From positions 152,037-216,036 of the forward strand of contig JAHYZA010000001.1 in NCBI GenBank assembly GCA_019424695.1: a stretch of 64,000 nt of DNA, given 5' to 3'. A model generated the notes under the pieces. It had not been told where the DNA came from. It saw nothing but the letters and a program-made list of their open reading frames with translations, and made no database searches. Below, piece by piece: positions 50,311 through 58,994 of the stretch (position 1 is the stretch's first letter; each line of letters begins with the position of its first letter). The stretch is from Oscillospiraceae bacterium. Lineage in GTDB: Bacteria; Bacillota; Clostridia; Oscillospirales; Ruminococcaceae. The position numbers and the translations under genes are program-made.

Positions 50311-52653
50311 GTGAGCACAATCCTGCCGAAGCATCAAATGAGTGAGGAGGATATTAAACTCCAGTACATTACCCCTGCCATTTTGTCTAAATGGAGCCGA
50401 GAAAAGATCACTATGGAGACCCGCATCACAGACGGTAAGATTAACCTGAAGGGCAACTTTGTATTCCGTGAAAAGCCTAAGCGGGCAGACTATATCCTAT
50501 ACCTCAGTGCAAACAATCCGATTGCGATTGTGGAAGCAAAAGACAATACCCATGCTGTTTCCCATGGTCTGCAGCAGGCAATGACCTATGCTCAAATGCT
50601 GGATATTCCCTTTGCCTATAGCTCCAATGGCGACGGTTTTATGGAGCACGATTTCTTGACCGGTCAGGAGCGCGAGATCAGCCTGGACGAATTTCCATCA
50701 GAGCAGGAGTTGGCTACCCGCTACAAGCAAGAATCTGGCTTGACGCCCAGCCAGGAAACCATCCTGGAACAGCCCTATTATTCCAGCCAGAATACCTATC
50801 CTCCGCGCTATTACCAACGTATCGCCATTAACCGGACGGTGGATGCCATTGCGCGCGGACAGCAGCGGATTCTCCTTGTCATGGCCACAGGCACCGGTAA
50901 GACCTATACTGCCTTTCAGATCGTGTACAGATTGCTGCAAAGTGGAATGAAGCGCAAGATTCTCTATCTGGCTGACCGAAACATTCTGGTCGACCAGTCC
51001 ATCCAGCAGGATTTTGCACCGCTGGAAAAGGTCATCCATAAAATCAATGTAGCAAAGGATGACAAGAGCACCATCACTTCCCATGAAGTATATTTCTCGT
51101 TGTATCAGCAGCTGGTAGGCGAGGACGATGAGGAACATTTCAGCGAACTGTTTACACCGGATTTCTTTGATCTCATCATTGTTGATGAGTGTCACAGAGG
51201 TTCTGCGAAAGAGGAAAGCCGCTGGCGCAGAATTCTGGAGTATTTTCAATCCGCCACGCAGATCGGCATGACGGCTACCCCCAAGGAAACCAAGTATATC
51301 TCCAACCTCAGCTACTTTGGCGAACCGGTCTATACATACAGCCTGAAAGAAGGAATTGAGGACGGTTTCCTTGCTCCATTTAAGGTCATCAATATCATGA
51401 CCGATATTGGGGAAGGCTGGCGCCCACGCAAAGGGCAGAAAGACATCAACGGAGAAGAAATTCCTGACCGGATTTACACCAACAGCGATTACGACTACAA
51501 CATCATCATCGAGGATCGAATCCAGCAGGTAGCTCAGGAAATCACCAACTACCTGAAGAGCACTGACCGCATGGCCAAGACCATCGTGTTTTGCGCAACA
51601 GAGGACGCAGCTTTGCGTATGAGGGATGCGCTGGCAAAGCTCAACGCTGATATGATGAAGAAAAATCCCGACTATGTGGTGCGCATTACCGGTGGTGATG
51701 AATACGGGAAAAAGAAACTGAAATACTTCATCTCTGTTTCGTCGCCCTATCCGGTGATTGCAACCACGTCCAAGCTGCTTTCTACCGGGGCCGACTGCAA
51801 GATGACCAAACTGATTGTGCTGGATGAAATGATCGGCTCCATGACTGAATTCAAGCAGATTATTGGCCGTGGTACACGACTGCGGGAAAAAGAAGGCAAG
51901 ACCCATTTTGTGGTTATGGATTTCCGCAATGTGACTCGATTGTTTGCTGATCCTGAATGGGATGGGCCCATCGAAATGAATGAAGGATACATGCCTGGCG
52001 GGAAGCAGCCCGACCATAAAGATCCCCCGGATGGTGATGGAAAGGGGGATGAACCGACGCCACCGGGGCAGAGGAAAAAGCCCATTGTGGATAGAAACGG
52101 CTGTCAGGTACAGATCATCCATAAAACAGTATCGGTGTATGATGCCAACGGCAAGCTGCTGCGACAGGAAAGCATTGTGGACTACACCAAGGAGAACATT
52201 CTGGGTGAGTATGCTTCTCTGGATAATTTTATTCGGCAGTGGTCTGCACGGGATAAAAAAGAGCAGATTCGGGACTTGCTCCATGATCGGGGAATTGATT
52301 TGGAACTGCTGAAAGCGGACCAGAACATGACCGATGTGGATGACTTTGACTTCATCTGCCATGTGGCTTTTGACAGAAAGCCCCTTACCCGTAAGGAACG
52401 TGCCAACAATGTGAAAAAGCGTGACTTTTTCAGCAAGTACAGTGGCGTAGCACGGGAAGTGCTGGAAGCGTTGCTGGATAAGTACATGAATACGGGCATT
52501 TATGAGATTGAAAAAACAGAAATTCTAAAGCTGGATCCATTCCTGAAACTGGGCAAGCCTGCGAAAATTGCCGGGTATTTTGGTGGTAAGCAGGGCTATC
52601 TGAAAGCAGTACAGGAACTGGAACAGGCAATTTATACAGACGAGGTAGGTTAA
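50311..52653 (+). CDS. hsdR: Type I restriction enzyme, R subunit
   Basis: 780 residues from GTG 50311 (AAGGAAGGGGG upstream). N-terminal PD-(D/E)xK nuclease with RADYIL and IAIVEAKD (about 62-90), SF2 helicase motifs MATGTGKTY (Walker A, about 192-200), DECHRGS (DECH box, about 292-298), MTATPKET, and IIGRGTRLREKEG (motif VI). It is about 200-300 residues shorter than EcoR124-type R subunits and resembles the short HsdR group. It translocates DNA and cleaves unmethylated targets in the R2M2S complex. Confidence 0.95.
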   Translation: MSTILPKHQMSEEDIKLQYITPAILSKWSREKITMETRITDGKINLKGNFVFREKPKRADYILYLSANNPIAIVEAKDNTHAVSHGLQQAMTYAQMLDIPFAYSSNGDGFMEHDFLTGQEREISLDEFPSEQELATRYKQESGLTPSQETILEQPYYSSQNTYPPRYYQRIAINRTVDAIARGQQRILLVMATGTGKTYTAFQIVYRLLQSGMKRKILYLADRNILVDQSIQQDFAPLEKVIHKINVAKDDKSTITSHEVYFSLYQQLVGEDDEEHFSELFTPDFFDLIIVDECHRGSAKEESRWRRILEYFQSATQIGMTATPKETKYISNLSYFGEPVYTYSLKEGIEDGFLAPFKVINIMTDIGEGWRPRKGQKDINGEEIPDRIYTNSDYDYNIIIEDRIQQVAQEITNYLKSTDRMAKTIVFCATEDAALRMRDALAKLNADMMKKNPDYVVRITGGDEYGKKKLKYFISVSSPYPVIATTSKLLSTGADCKMTKLIVLDEMIGSMTEFKQIIGRGTRLREKEGKTHFVVMDFRNVTRLFADPEWDGPIEMNEGYMPGGKQPDHKDPPDGDGKGDEPTPPGQRKKPIVDRNGCQVQIIHKTVSVYDANGKLLRQESIVDYTKENILGEYASLDNFIRQWSARDKKEQIRDLLHDRGIDLELLKADQNMTDVDDFDFICHVAFDRKPLTRKERANNVKKRDFFSKYSGVAREVLEALLDKYMNTGIYEIEKTEILKLDPFLKLGKPAKIAGYFGGKQGYLKAVQELEQAIYTDEVG

Positions 52654-52660
52654 CCCCCAC

Positions 52661-54139
52661 ATGAGCAACTTGACAGGATTTGTAAAACGGCTGCGGGACA
52701 TCATGCGAAATGATGCCGGTATCAACGGCGATGCACAGCGTATCGAGCAGATCGCCTGGATGCTGTTTTTGAAGGTGTACGACGCCAAGGAACAGGACTG
52801 GGAATGGGATGATGAGGAGTATCAATCCATCATCCCCGCCGAGTGCCGCTGGCAAAACTGGGCACATGATGATAAGTCTGGTGCCGCCCTCACTGGCGAT
52901 AAACTTCTGGACTTTGTCAACAACAAGCTGTTTCCGACGCTGAAAAAATTACCGGTGGACGCATCTACTCCCATCAAAAAGGCAATCGTGCAAACCACAT
53001 TTTCCGATGCCAACAACTACATGAAAGACGGTGTGTTGCTGCGGCAGGTCATCAATGTGATCGATGACATTGATTTCAGCGACTATGAAGAAAGCCATGC
53101 CTTCGGGGAAATTTATGAAACCATTCTGAAAGAGCTGCAAAGTGCCGGTTCTGCTGGTGAGTTTTATACACCCCGCGCTGTCACCGACTTTATGGCCAAG
53201 GTCATCAAGCCTCAGATTGGAGAAACCATGGCAGATTTTGCCTGCGGTACTGGTGGCTTTATAATCAGCTGGCTGAAAGAACTGCAAAAGAAGATTAAAA
53301 GTACCGCGGATGCCGAAAAGTACAGTAATTCCATTTACGGCATCGAGAAAAAGCAGTTCCCGTATATGCTTTGTGTGACCAACCTGCTGCTGCATGGGTT
53401 GGATGTGCCGCAGGTATATCATGCCAATACGTTACTCCACGACGTGCTGGACTATACCGAGGACGATCAGGTGGATGTAGTGCTGATGAATCCTCCCTAC
53501 GGCGGCAGCGAAAAGGCGGACGTGAAAAACCATTTTCCTGCCGATTTGGCCAGCAGTGAGACCGCCGACCTGTTTATGTCGGTTATTATGTACCGTTTGA
53601 AACAGAATGGCCGGGCAGCAGTGATTTTGCCGGATGGATTTTTGTTCGGTACTGACAACGCAAAGGTAAACATCAAGAAAAAACTGCTCCGGGAGTTCAA
53701 CCTGCATACTATTATCCGGCTGCCGGGCAGCGTGTTCTCGCCCTATACCTCTATCACTACCAACATTCTTTTCTTTGATAAGACCTATCCCACAGAGGAA
53801 ACCTGGTTCTATCGCCTGGATATGCCAGAGGTTTATAAGCATTTCTCCAAAACCAAGCCTATGAAGCTGGAGCATTTCCAGCCGGTGCTGGACTGGTGGA
53901 ATGACCGTAAGGAGATTACCGAAGACGGCTTTGATAAAGCAAAGAAGTTTACAGCTCAGCAGCTTACTGATGAACTGGGCTATAATCTGGATCAATGTGG
54001 CTATCCTCACGAGGAAGAAGAAATTCTGGCCCCGCTGGATTTGATTCATCGTTACGAGGAACAGCGTTCGTCCCTCAATGCCGAGATTGACCGGGTGCTG
54101 GAACAGATTACCGCCATGCTGGGAGGAACCGCCGAATGA
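52661..54139 (+). CDS. hsdM: Type I DNA methyltransferase, M subunit
   Basis: 492 residues, ATG 52661, seven bases after hsdR. N-terminal helical domain (about 1-150; RIEQIAWMLFLKVYD), SAM motif DFACGTGGFI, and catalytic NPPYGG (motif IV) of N6-adenine methyltransferases. GEFYTPRAVTDFM precedes motif I as usual. It modifies host sites and forms the core of the complex with HsdS. Its stop overlaps hsdS by four bases. Confidence 0.96.
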   Translation: MSNLTGFVKRLRDIMRNDAGINGDAQRIEQIAWMLFLKVYDAKEQDWEWDDEEYQSIIPAECRWQNWAHDDKSGAALTGDKLLDFVNNKLFPTLKKLPVDASTPIKKAIVQTTFSDANNYMKDGVLLRQVINVIDDIDFSDYEESHAFGEIYETILKELQSAGSAGEFYTPRAVTDFMAKVIKPQIGETMADFACGTGGFIISWLKELQKKIKSTADAEKYSNSIYGIEKKQFPYMLCVTNLLLHGLDVPQVYHANTLLHDVLDYTEDDQVDVVLMNPPYGGSEKADVKNHFPADLASSETADLFMSVIMYRLKQNGRAAVILPDGFLFGTDNAKVNIKKKLLREFNLHTIIRLPGSVFSPYTSITTNILFFDKTYPTEETWFYRLDMPEVYKHFSKTKPMKLEHFQPVLDWWNDRKEITEDGFDKAKKFTAQQLTDELGYNLDQCGYPHEEEEILAPLDLIHRYEEQRSSLNAEIDRVLEQITAMLGGTAE

Positions 54140-55632
54140 CTCCACAGGAATTGAAGAACAGCATTCTGCAGCTTGCTATCCAGGGTAAACTGGTGGAGCA
54201 ACGCCCCGAGGAAGGTACGGCGGAGGAGCTTTTTGCCCAGATTCAAGAGGAGAAGCAACGACTGATTGCGAAGAAGAAAATCAAAAAGGAAAAGCCTTTG
54301 CCCGAAATCAGCGATGACGAAAAGCCCTTTGATATTCCGGAAAATTGGAAATGGTGCAGACTCGATGATATTGTTATAAAAACAATTAAACGTGGAAAAT
54401 CACCAACATACGCAGCGAAAAGCAATACGCTTGTTTTCGCACAGAAATGTAATACTAAAGCAGGCTATATCGATTTATCATTGGCACAATATCTGGATGA
54501 AACAAAACTTAGCAAATATCCAGAAGAAGAATTTATGGTTGATCGTGATATTGTTTTAAATTCTACTGGAAATGGTACCCTTGGTAGAGTTGGAATATAT
54601 CACGTTAGTGATAATCCAAGTAATTATCTGATTGTTCCAGATTCTCATATAACTATCATAAGAGTTAATACTTTTGTTTCTGTTGAATTTGTATTCTACT
54701 GCTTAAAATACTACCAGCCATATATGGAAAGGCTAGGATCTGGGTCTACAAATCAAACAGAATTAAGTGCTGGAATCGTAAAAGCACTTCTTTTTCCACT
54801 TCCTCCGATTGCTGAGCAAAAGCGGATTGTCGCCAAAATTGAAGCGTTACTACCTTATATCGACCGCTATGAGCAGGCGTGGAGCAAGCTGGAACAGTTC
54901 AACAACCGCTTCCCGGAGGATATGAAAAAATCCCTCCTGCAGTACGCCATTCAAGGAAAACTGGTGGAACAGCGCCCCGAGGAAGGCACAGCAGAGGAAC
55001 TCTTTGTCCAAATTCAGCAGGAAAAGCAGCGCCTGATTGCCGAAAAGAAAATCAAAAAGGGAAAGCCACTTCCCGAAATTACTGAGGACGAAAAGCCTTT
55101 TGATATTCCGGAAAGCTGGAAGTGGGTGCGGTTAGTCGAACTTGGTTTCTTCAGCAGTGGAAAAACACCAGATATGACCAACAGGCTTTTTTGGGATAAC
55201 GGAACGGTCAATTGGATGACCTCAAAAGATATGAAGGACAAATTTTTGTCTGAATCTCAAATGAAAATAACGCCTACCGCGGCCCAGGAAATGACAATAT
55301 ATGAGGCCGGAACCTTGCTGATGGTTGTAAGAAGCGGAATATTAAAAAGAATGTTGCCTTTATGTGTTCTCACTCAAAAAAGTACGATTAACCAAGACTT
55401 AAAAGCGTATTCGTTGTTTTGCAATGATATGTCCAAATATGTATATTACATGTTGAAGGCATTAGAGCCAAGTATTTTATTCAACTATACGAAGCGTGTA
55501 ACAACTGTAGACAGTTTGAAATTTGATGAATTTTCTCGGCAGATGTTGGTTCCTCTTCCACCTCTCGCTGAGCAAAAACGTATCGCCGAAAAGCTCGAAC
55601 AGTTACTTCCTCTGTGTGAGCGTTTGAAATGA
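54136..55632 (+). CDS. hsdS: Type I specificity subunit with two TRDs
   Basis: 498 residues, ATG 54136 overlapping hsdM (ATGA). Two target-recognition domains (about 70-230 and 330-480) are each preceded by the same 70-residue block: LQLAIQGKLVEQRPEEGTAEEL is followed by KPFDIPENWKW, and the copy reads LQYAIQGKLVEQRPEEGTAEEL with KPFDIPESWKW. The TRDs end in PPIAEQKRIVAKIE and PPLAEQKRIAEKLE. TRD coding DNA is clearly more AT-rich than the conserved blocks, consistent with exchange of recognition domains between strains. Confidence 0.95.
   Translation: MTPQELKNSILQLAIQGKLVEQRPEEGTAEELFAQIQEEKQRLIAKKKIKKEKPLPEISDDEKPFDIPENWKWCRLDDIVIKTIKRGKSPTYAAKSNTLVFAQKCNTKAGYIDLSLAQYLDETKLSKYPEEEFMVDRDIVLNSTGNGTLGRVGIYHVSDNPSNYLIVPDSHITIIRVNTFVSVEFVFYCLKYYQPYMERLGSGSTNQTELSAGIVKALLFPLPPIAEQKRIVAKIEALLPYIDRYEQAWSKLEQFNNRFPEDMKKSLLQYAIQGKLVEQRPEEGTAEELFVQIQQEKQRLIAEKKIKKGKPLPEITEDEKPFDIPESWKWVRLVELGFFSSGKTPDMTNRLFWDNGTVNWMTSKDMKDKFLSESQMKITPTAAQEMTIYEAGTLLMVVRSGILKRMLPLCVLTQKSTINQDLKAYSLFCNDMSKYVYYMLKALEPSILFNYTKRVTTVDSLKFDEFSRQMLVPLPPLAEQKRIAEKLEQLLPLCERLK
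54148..55132 (+). repeat. Internal hsdS repeat (two copies of about 205 bases)
   Basis: Copies at about 54151-54355 and 54928-55132 are strongly similar in DNA and protein and flank the first TRD. They could allow deletion or domain shuffling by recombination. Confidence 0.8.
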
Positions 55633-55641
55633 GGAAAACAA

Positions 55642-56799
55642 ATGGTAAAAGGCTTTATTGATTATAGTGGCGAAAAAGTTCCATTTGTCATTGACAACTG
55701 CCGAATGGAATTATTTACAGACGGCGATATCCTGAAAAACTTTGCTAAAGAGTATAACTTCAAAAAAAACTATATCCTTCACGGGCAGTGTTTTTCGACG
55801 GGTATTCAAGGACAAACAGCTACTTTTTTAGTGGATTATTCCTTGGGCAGTACTTGCTATTTACGTTGCTATATTGTCAACACGATAAATGCGAAAGGTA
55901 AATATAGCACTATCGGTTTTCAATCTCCGTTTCTCGATGATATTTTTCGGTATAAGCACAAATATTTAGAGTTAGTTCGGAAAGGCATTAATCTGGCATT
56001 AGCTCCTCAGGTTGTATACACCATACCGTTTACTATGAATGACAATCAGTATAAGTTAAAATATCGTATTGGGCAAGATAATAGATTGGGACTTCTTGAA
56101 GACTTTGACAAAAAAGGAGAAATCCGAATTTCCCTACGTACAGATACTATCCAGGAGTGCTATGATCTTTCTGTTGTTCTATACCGGCTTGCAATGTTTA
56201 TAATGTCAACTCCAGATGTGCCCTTTTATCGGGTTGAATTATATGAAAATGATGAAATTCGACTTGCAGAAGGACAGTTTTTTTGCTCCATGGTTTCAGA
56301 AAAGGCGGTGTCATGGGCAGATGCATTTTTTGGAAGATTTGATACTATGAAGTATGTTCCCAAAATCATAAACAATATAGCACTGGATTCTGGAAATAAA
56401 ATCACTAAAAGTATACCATTAGGGCATTTAGCGAGTAATGAAAATTTGTTTTCTCCGCAACGCTTTCTGCAGCAAGTTATGTCATTTGAATATTTGTATG
56501 ACAAGGTAAATCATAAAAAAGCTCGCAACCAACACTTTCCGCTGAAAAACAAATTACAATTTATGTTGGAGCAATTCCCTCATCTATTGTTAAAATCTGG
56601 CCTCTCTACTGAAAAGGCTAGCGCAATGATAAAAAAGTTGAGGAATCAGATTACCCACGGAGACACTTATTACTATGATTTCAAAAATGATCGTACTGCT
56701 CAATATTTAATGATCATTCTTGATAATTTGATTAGAAATATGAGCTTGCTTCTAATCGGATTTTCAAAAGATGATATTGAATGTTTTCTTGATTTTTAG
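55642..56799 (+). CDS. HEPN-domain protein, ApeA-like, in the hsd operon
   Basis: 385 residues, ATG 55642 nine bases after hsdS (GAGGAAA upstream). The N-terminal beta-rich region (about 1-190) resembles the ApeA N-terminal domain, and the C-terminal helical region ends with KKLRNQITHGDTYYY: R334-x4-H339 is the catalytic RxxxxH motif of HEPN ribonucleases. ApeA-type proteins abort phage infection. AT-rich compared with hsdM. Co-transcription with a type I system suggests a back-up that acts when restriction fails (inference). Confidence 0.7.
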   Translation: MVKGFIDYSGEKVPFVIDNCRMELFTDGDILKNFAKEYNFKKNYILHGQCFSTGIQGQTATFLVDYSLGSTCYLRCYIVNTINAKGKYSTIGFQSPFLDDIFRYKHKYLELVRKGINLALAPQVVYTIPFTMNDNQYKLKYRIGQDNRLGLLEDFDKKGEIRISLRTDTIQECYDLSVVLYRLAMFIMSTPDVPFYRVELYENDEIRLAEGQFFCSMVSEKAVSWADAFFGRFDTMKYVPKIINNIALDSGNKITKSIPLGHLASNENLFSPQRFLQQVMSFEYLYDKVNHKKARNQHFPLKNKLQFMLEQFPHLLLKSGLSTEKASAMIKKLRNQITHGDTYYYDFKNDRTAQYLMIILDNLIRNMSLLLIGFSKDDIECFLDF

Positions 56800-56969
56800 T
56801 ACGCAAAATGTAAAATCCGGCGGATCGTATGTGAATCGCTGAAACCTGTGAATTTGTAATATATGTGTTCGTAGACAATTGGTACTATAAAGTAAAAAAT
56901 ATAGTGTATATATTCATCTTGGTTTTACTAAAACTGTTAAACAACTTATATAATTGGAGGTAGATGATC

Positions 56970-58079
56970 GTGAACGAACTGCAGAATCAAATTGAAAATG
57001 CATCGCGCACAATATTTACTGATAGTTACTCGATGTCTATCGGTGAGGTCATGAGCATGTATAGAGATGATGAAATTGATGTTCATCCCGAATTTCAACG
57101 CTCTTTCCGTTGGGAAATAGACCAGAAATCTTCATTGATTGAATCGATTCTCTTGGGAATTCCTATGCCGCCGATATTCATTTTTCATCGAAATGATGGG
57201 ATTTGGGATGTTATTGATGGTCAGCAGAGACTATCTACGATTTTCCAGTTTGCCGGAATATATCGAGATGAAGATGGGGAAACCTTACCCAAAATTCAAT
57301 TAGTAAAAACTAAATTTCTTCCGGCGTTGGAAGGGATAGTTTGGGAGGATGAAAATCCTCAAGTATATCAGCTTACATCGGCACAAAGGGTACTTATAAA
57401 GCGAGCAAAAATCGATATCAAATTGCTTAAAGCAAGTAGTGATCCTAATGCGAAGTATGATCTATTTCAACGGTTGAATTCCGGGGGATCGCATCTCACC
57501 CCACAAGAGGTTCGTACATGCTTGATCATAATGGAAGATAGAGCATTTTATGAAAAGTTACTCACCATGGCACACAATCCAGATTTTAGAGAAACACTCC
57601 CCCTGACGGATCGAGCACTTCGCGAGCAGGAGGATTTAGAGTTTGTTATTCGATTCATTGTGGCACGTCATTGTAGTACAGAATCATTGCCCAGTAGCTT
57701 ACATGAGCACTTGGATAATTCCATTGTTTCGTTAATCAGAGATTCTACATTTGATATTGATAATGAAATCGAAATATTCAATAGAACATTTTCACTTTTA
57801 AATAGAAATTTTGGGAGTGATGCTTTTAAAAGGTTTAATCCAGAAAAGCAGGCTTTTGAAGGGCCGACAACCATCAGCGCGTTCGAGGCACTCACTCCTG
57901 CGGTGAGTAAACGTTTGAGCTACTATGAGTCTATGGGTAATAAGGATTTTAGAAATAAAGTCATCGAAATGCATAATTATCCGTCCTATACTCAAGCCGC
58001 AGCTAAGCGCTCTACAGATAGATTCAAAGCTTTAATTGCTATTGGCGAGGAAATATTTAATGTCGATCAAAATACGTAA
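56970..58079 (+). CDS. DUF262 (GmrSD N-terminal-like) protein
   Basis: GTG 56970 lies nine bases after TTGGAGG; an ATG two codons earlier (56964) is only three bases from it, so GTG is preferred (369 residues). DUF262 motifs: IDVHPEFQRSFRWE, then VIDGQQRLSTIFQF (the DGQQR nucleotide-hydrolysis motif) and DLFQRLNSGG. DUF262 domains act in GmrSD-type restriction of modified DNA and in other defence systems. There is no DUF1524 HNH domain here; the partner is instead the HEPN protein overlapping its 3' end by 20 bases. Confidence 0.82.
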   Translation: MNELQNQIENASRTIFTDSYSMSIGEVMSMYRDDEIDVHPEFQRSFRWEIDQKSSLIESILLGIPMPPIFIFHRNDGIWDVIDGQQRLSTIFQFAGIYRDEDGETLPKIQLVKTKFLPALEGIVWEDENPQVYQLTSAQRVLIKRAKIDIKLLKASSDPNAKYDLFQRLNSGGSHLTPQEVRTCLIIMEDRAFYEKLLTMAHNPDFRETLPLTDRALREQEDLEFVIRFIVARHCSTESLPSSLHEHLDNSIVSLIRDSTFDIDNEIEIFNRTFSLLNRNFGSDAFKRFNPEKQAFEGPTTISAFEALTPAVSKRLSYYESMGNKDFRNKVIEMHNYPSYTQAAAKRSTDRFKALIAIGEEIFNVDQNT

Positions 58080-58758
58080 TATAGAAGAACTTGGCGAAAA
58101 GTTGGATGAGGATGCGCAGTGGAGAAAAAAAGAGATCGCAGATATGTGTCTGTTGTGTCAAAACAATGGTGATTCTGCCGTGCTTTTGCGGGCTGCTTTC
58201 GTCCTTTGCTGTGCTCATTTTGAGGGATATATCAAATATGCCTCTAACGCATATATTGCGTATATATCTACTCAAAACATTAAAGGAAAAGATCTTAGAA
58301 TCGAAATAGCATCGATTGCTGTCAGAAAAAAGAAACACCAACTTTTTGGAAAGACTTCGACAAAGAAAGTTAAAATCACAGTGGTCAGCGATGTTTTAAA
58401 GGCATATGACGATATGCTGGAGAATCATTTTTTTATTAAACTAAATGAAGATGACTTAGTTCCAGAAATTGATGAAGAAGATATTCCGCTACCAACTGAA
58501 GGAAATCCGACACCGGAGGTATTAAAGGAAATTTCAGAAATATTAGGAATTAATTATGATGGTATCTTTCAATTACGAGAACATTTTATCGATGGCGAGT
58601 TGTTAAAGCCAAGGCACGCTGTGGCACATGGAGAAAGACGACCCATTACCGTGACAGAGTTGGATGAAGCAGCAAACTTTGTGCTAGAAATAATCGATAA
58701 ATATAAAGATAGTATCCTGAATGCTGCTGAAACCAATAGACATTTGCGAGAACATTGA
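58060..58758 (+). CDS. HEPN-like nuclease (MAE_28990/MAE_18760 family)
   Basis: 232 residues from ATG 58060 (GGCGAGGAAA before it), overlapping the DUF262 gene by 20 bases. RAAFVLCCAHFEGYIKYASNAYI near 46-70 and KPRHAVAHGERR near 183-194 are family features; R185-x4-H190 is the HEPN RxxxxH site. It is probably an RNase toxin whose activity is controlled by the DUF262 partner. Such pairs recur in defence islands. Confidence 0.8.
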   Translation: MSIKIRNIEELGEKLDEDAQWRKKEIADMCLLCQNNGDSAVLLRAAFVLCCAHFEGYIKYASNAYIAYISTQNIKGKDLRIEIASIAVRKKKHQLFGKTSTKKVKITVVSDVLKAYDDMLENHFFIKLNEDDLVPEIDEEDIPLPTEGNPTPEVLKEISEILGINYDGIFQLREHFIDGELLKPRHAVAHGERRPITVTELDEAANFVLEIIDKYKDSILNAAETNRHLREH

Positions 58759-58994
58759 TAATGGGTGTACTTATTGATCGGCAATTACGGAGATGGTAAC
58801 CTAGATGTTAGGTGTATAAAAACCAAAAGCTTTCTGAGGGCAAGGCTTTTGAAGATTTATAAAAATTGGCCGGGATAATTATATAGCACTCTGGTAAGCT
58901 GGAAACGATTTTCTCAGATGGGCTAATGGACTCTGAAATAGTGGGATGAGAGAACGTTAGTTACAAAAAACACAGTCTTTATGTTGAAATAAAA
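58759..58994. other. Convergent intergenic region
   Basis: No gene seen. A weak hairpin CAAAAGC/GCTTTTG lies at 58824-58830 and 58845-58851 without a T tract. Confidence 0.4.
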
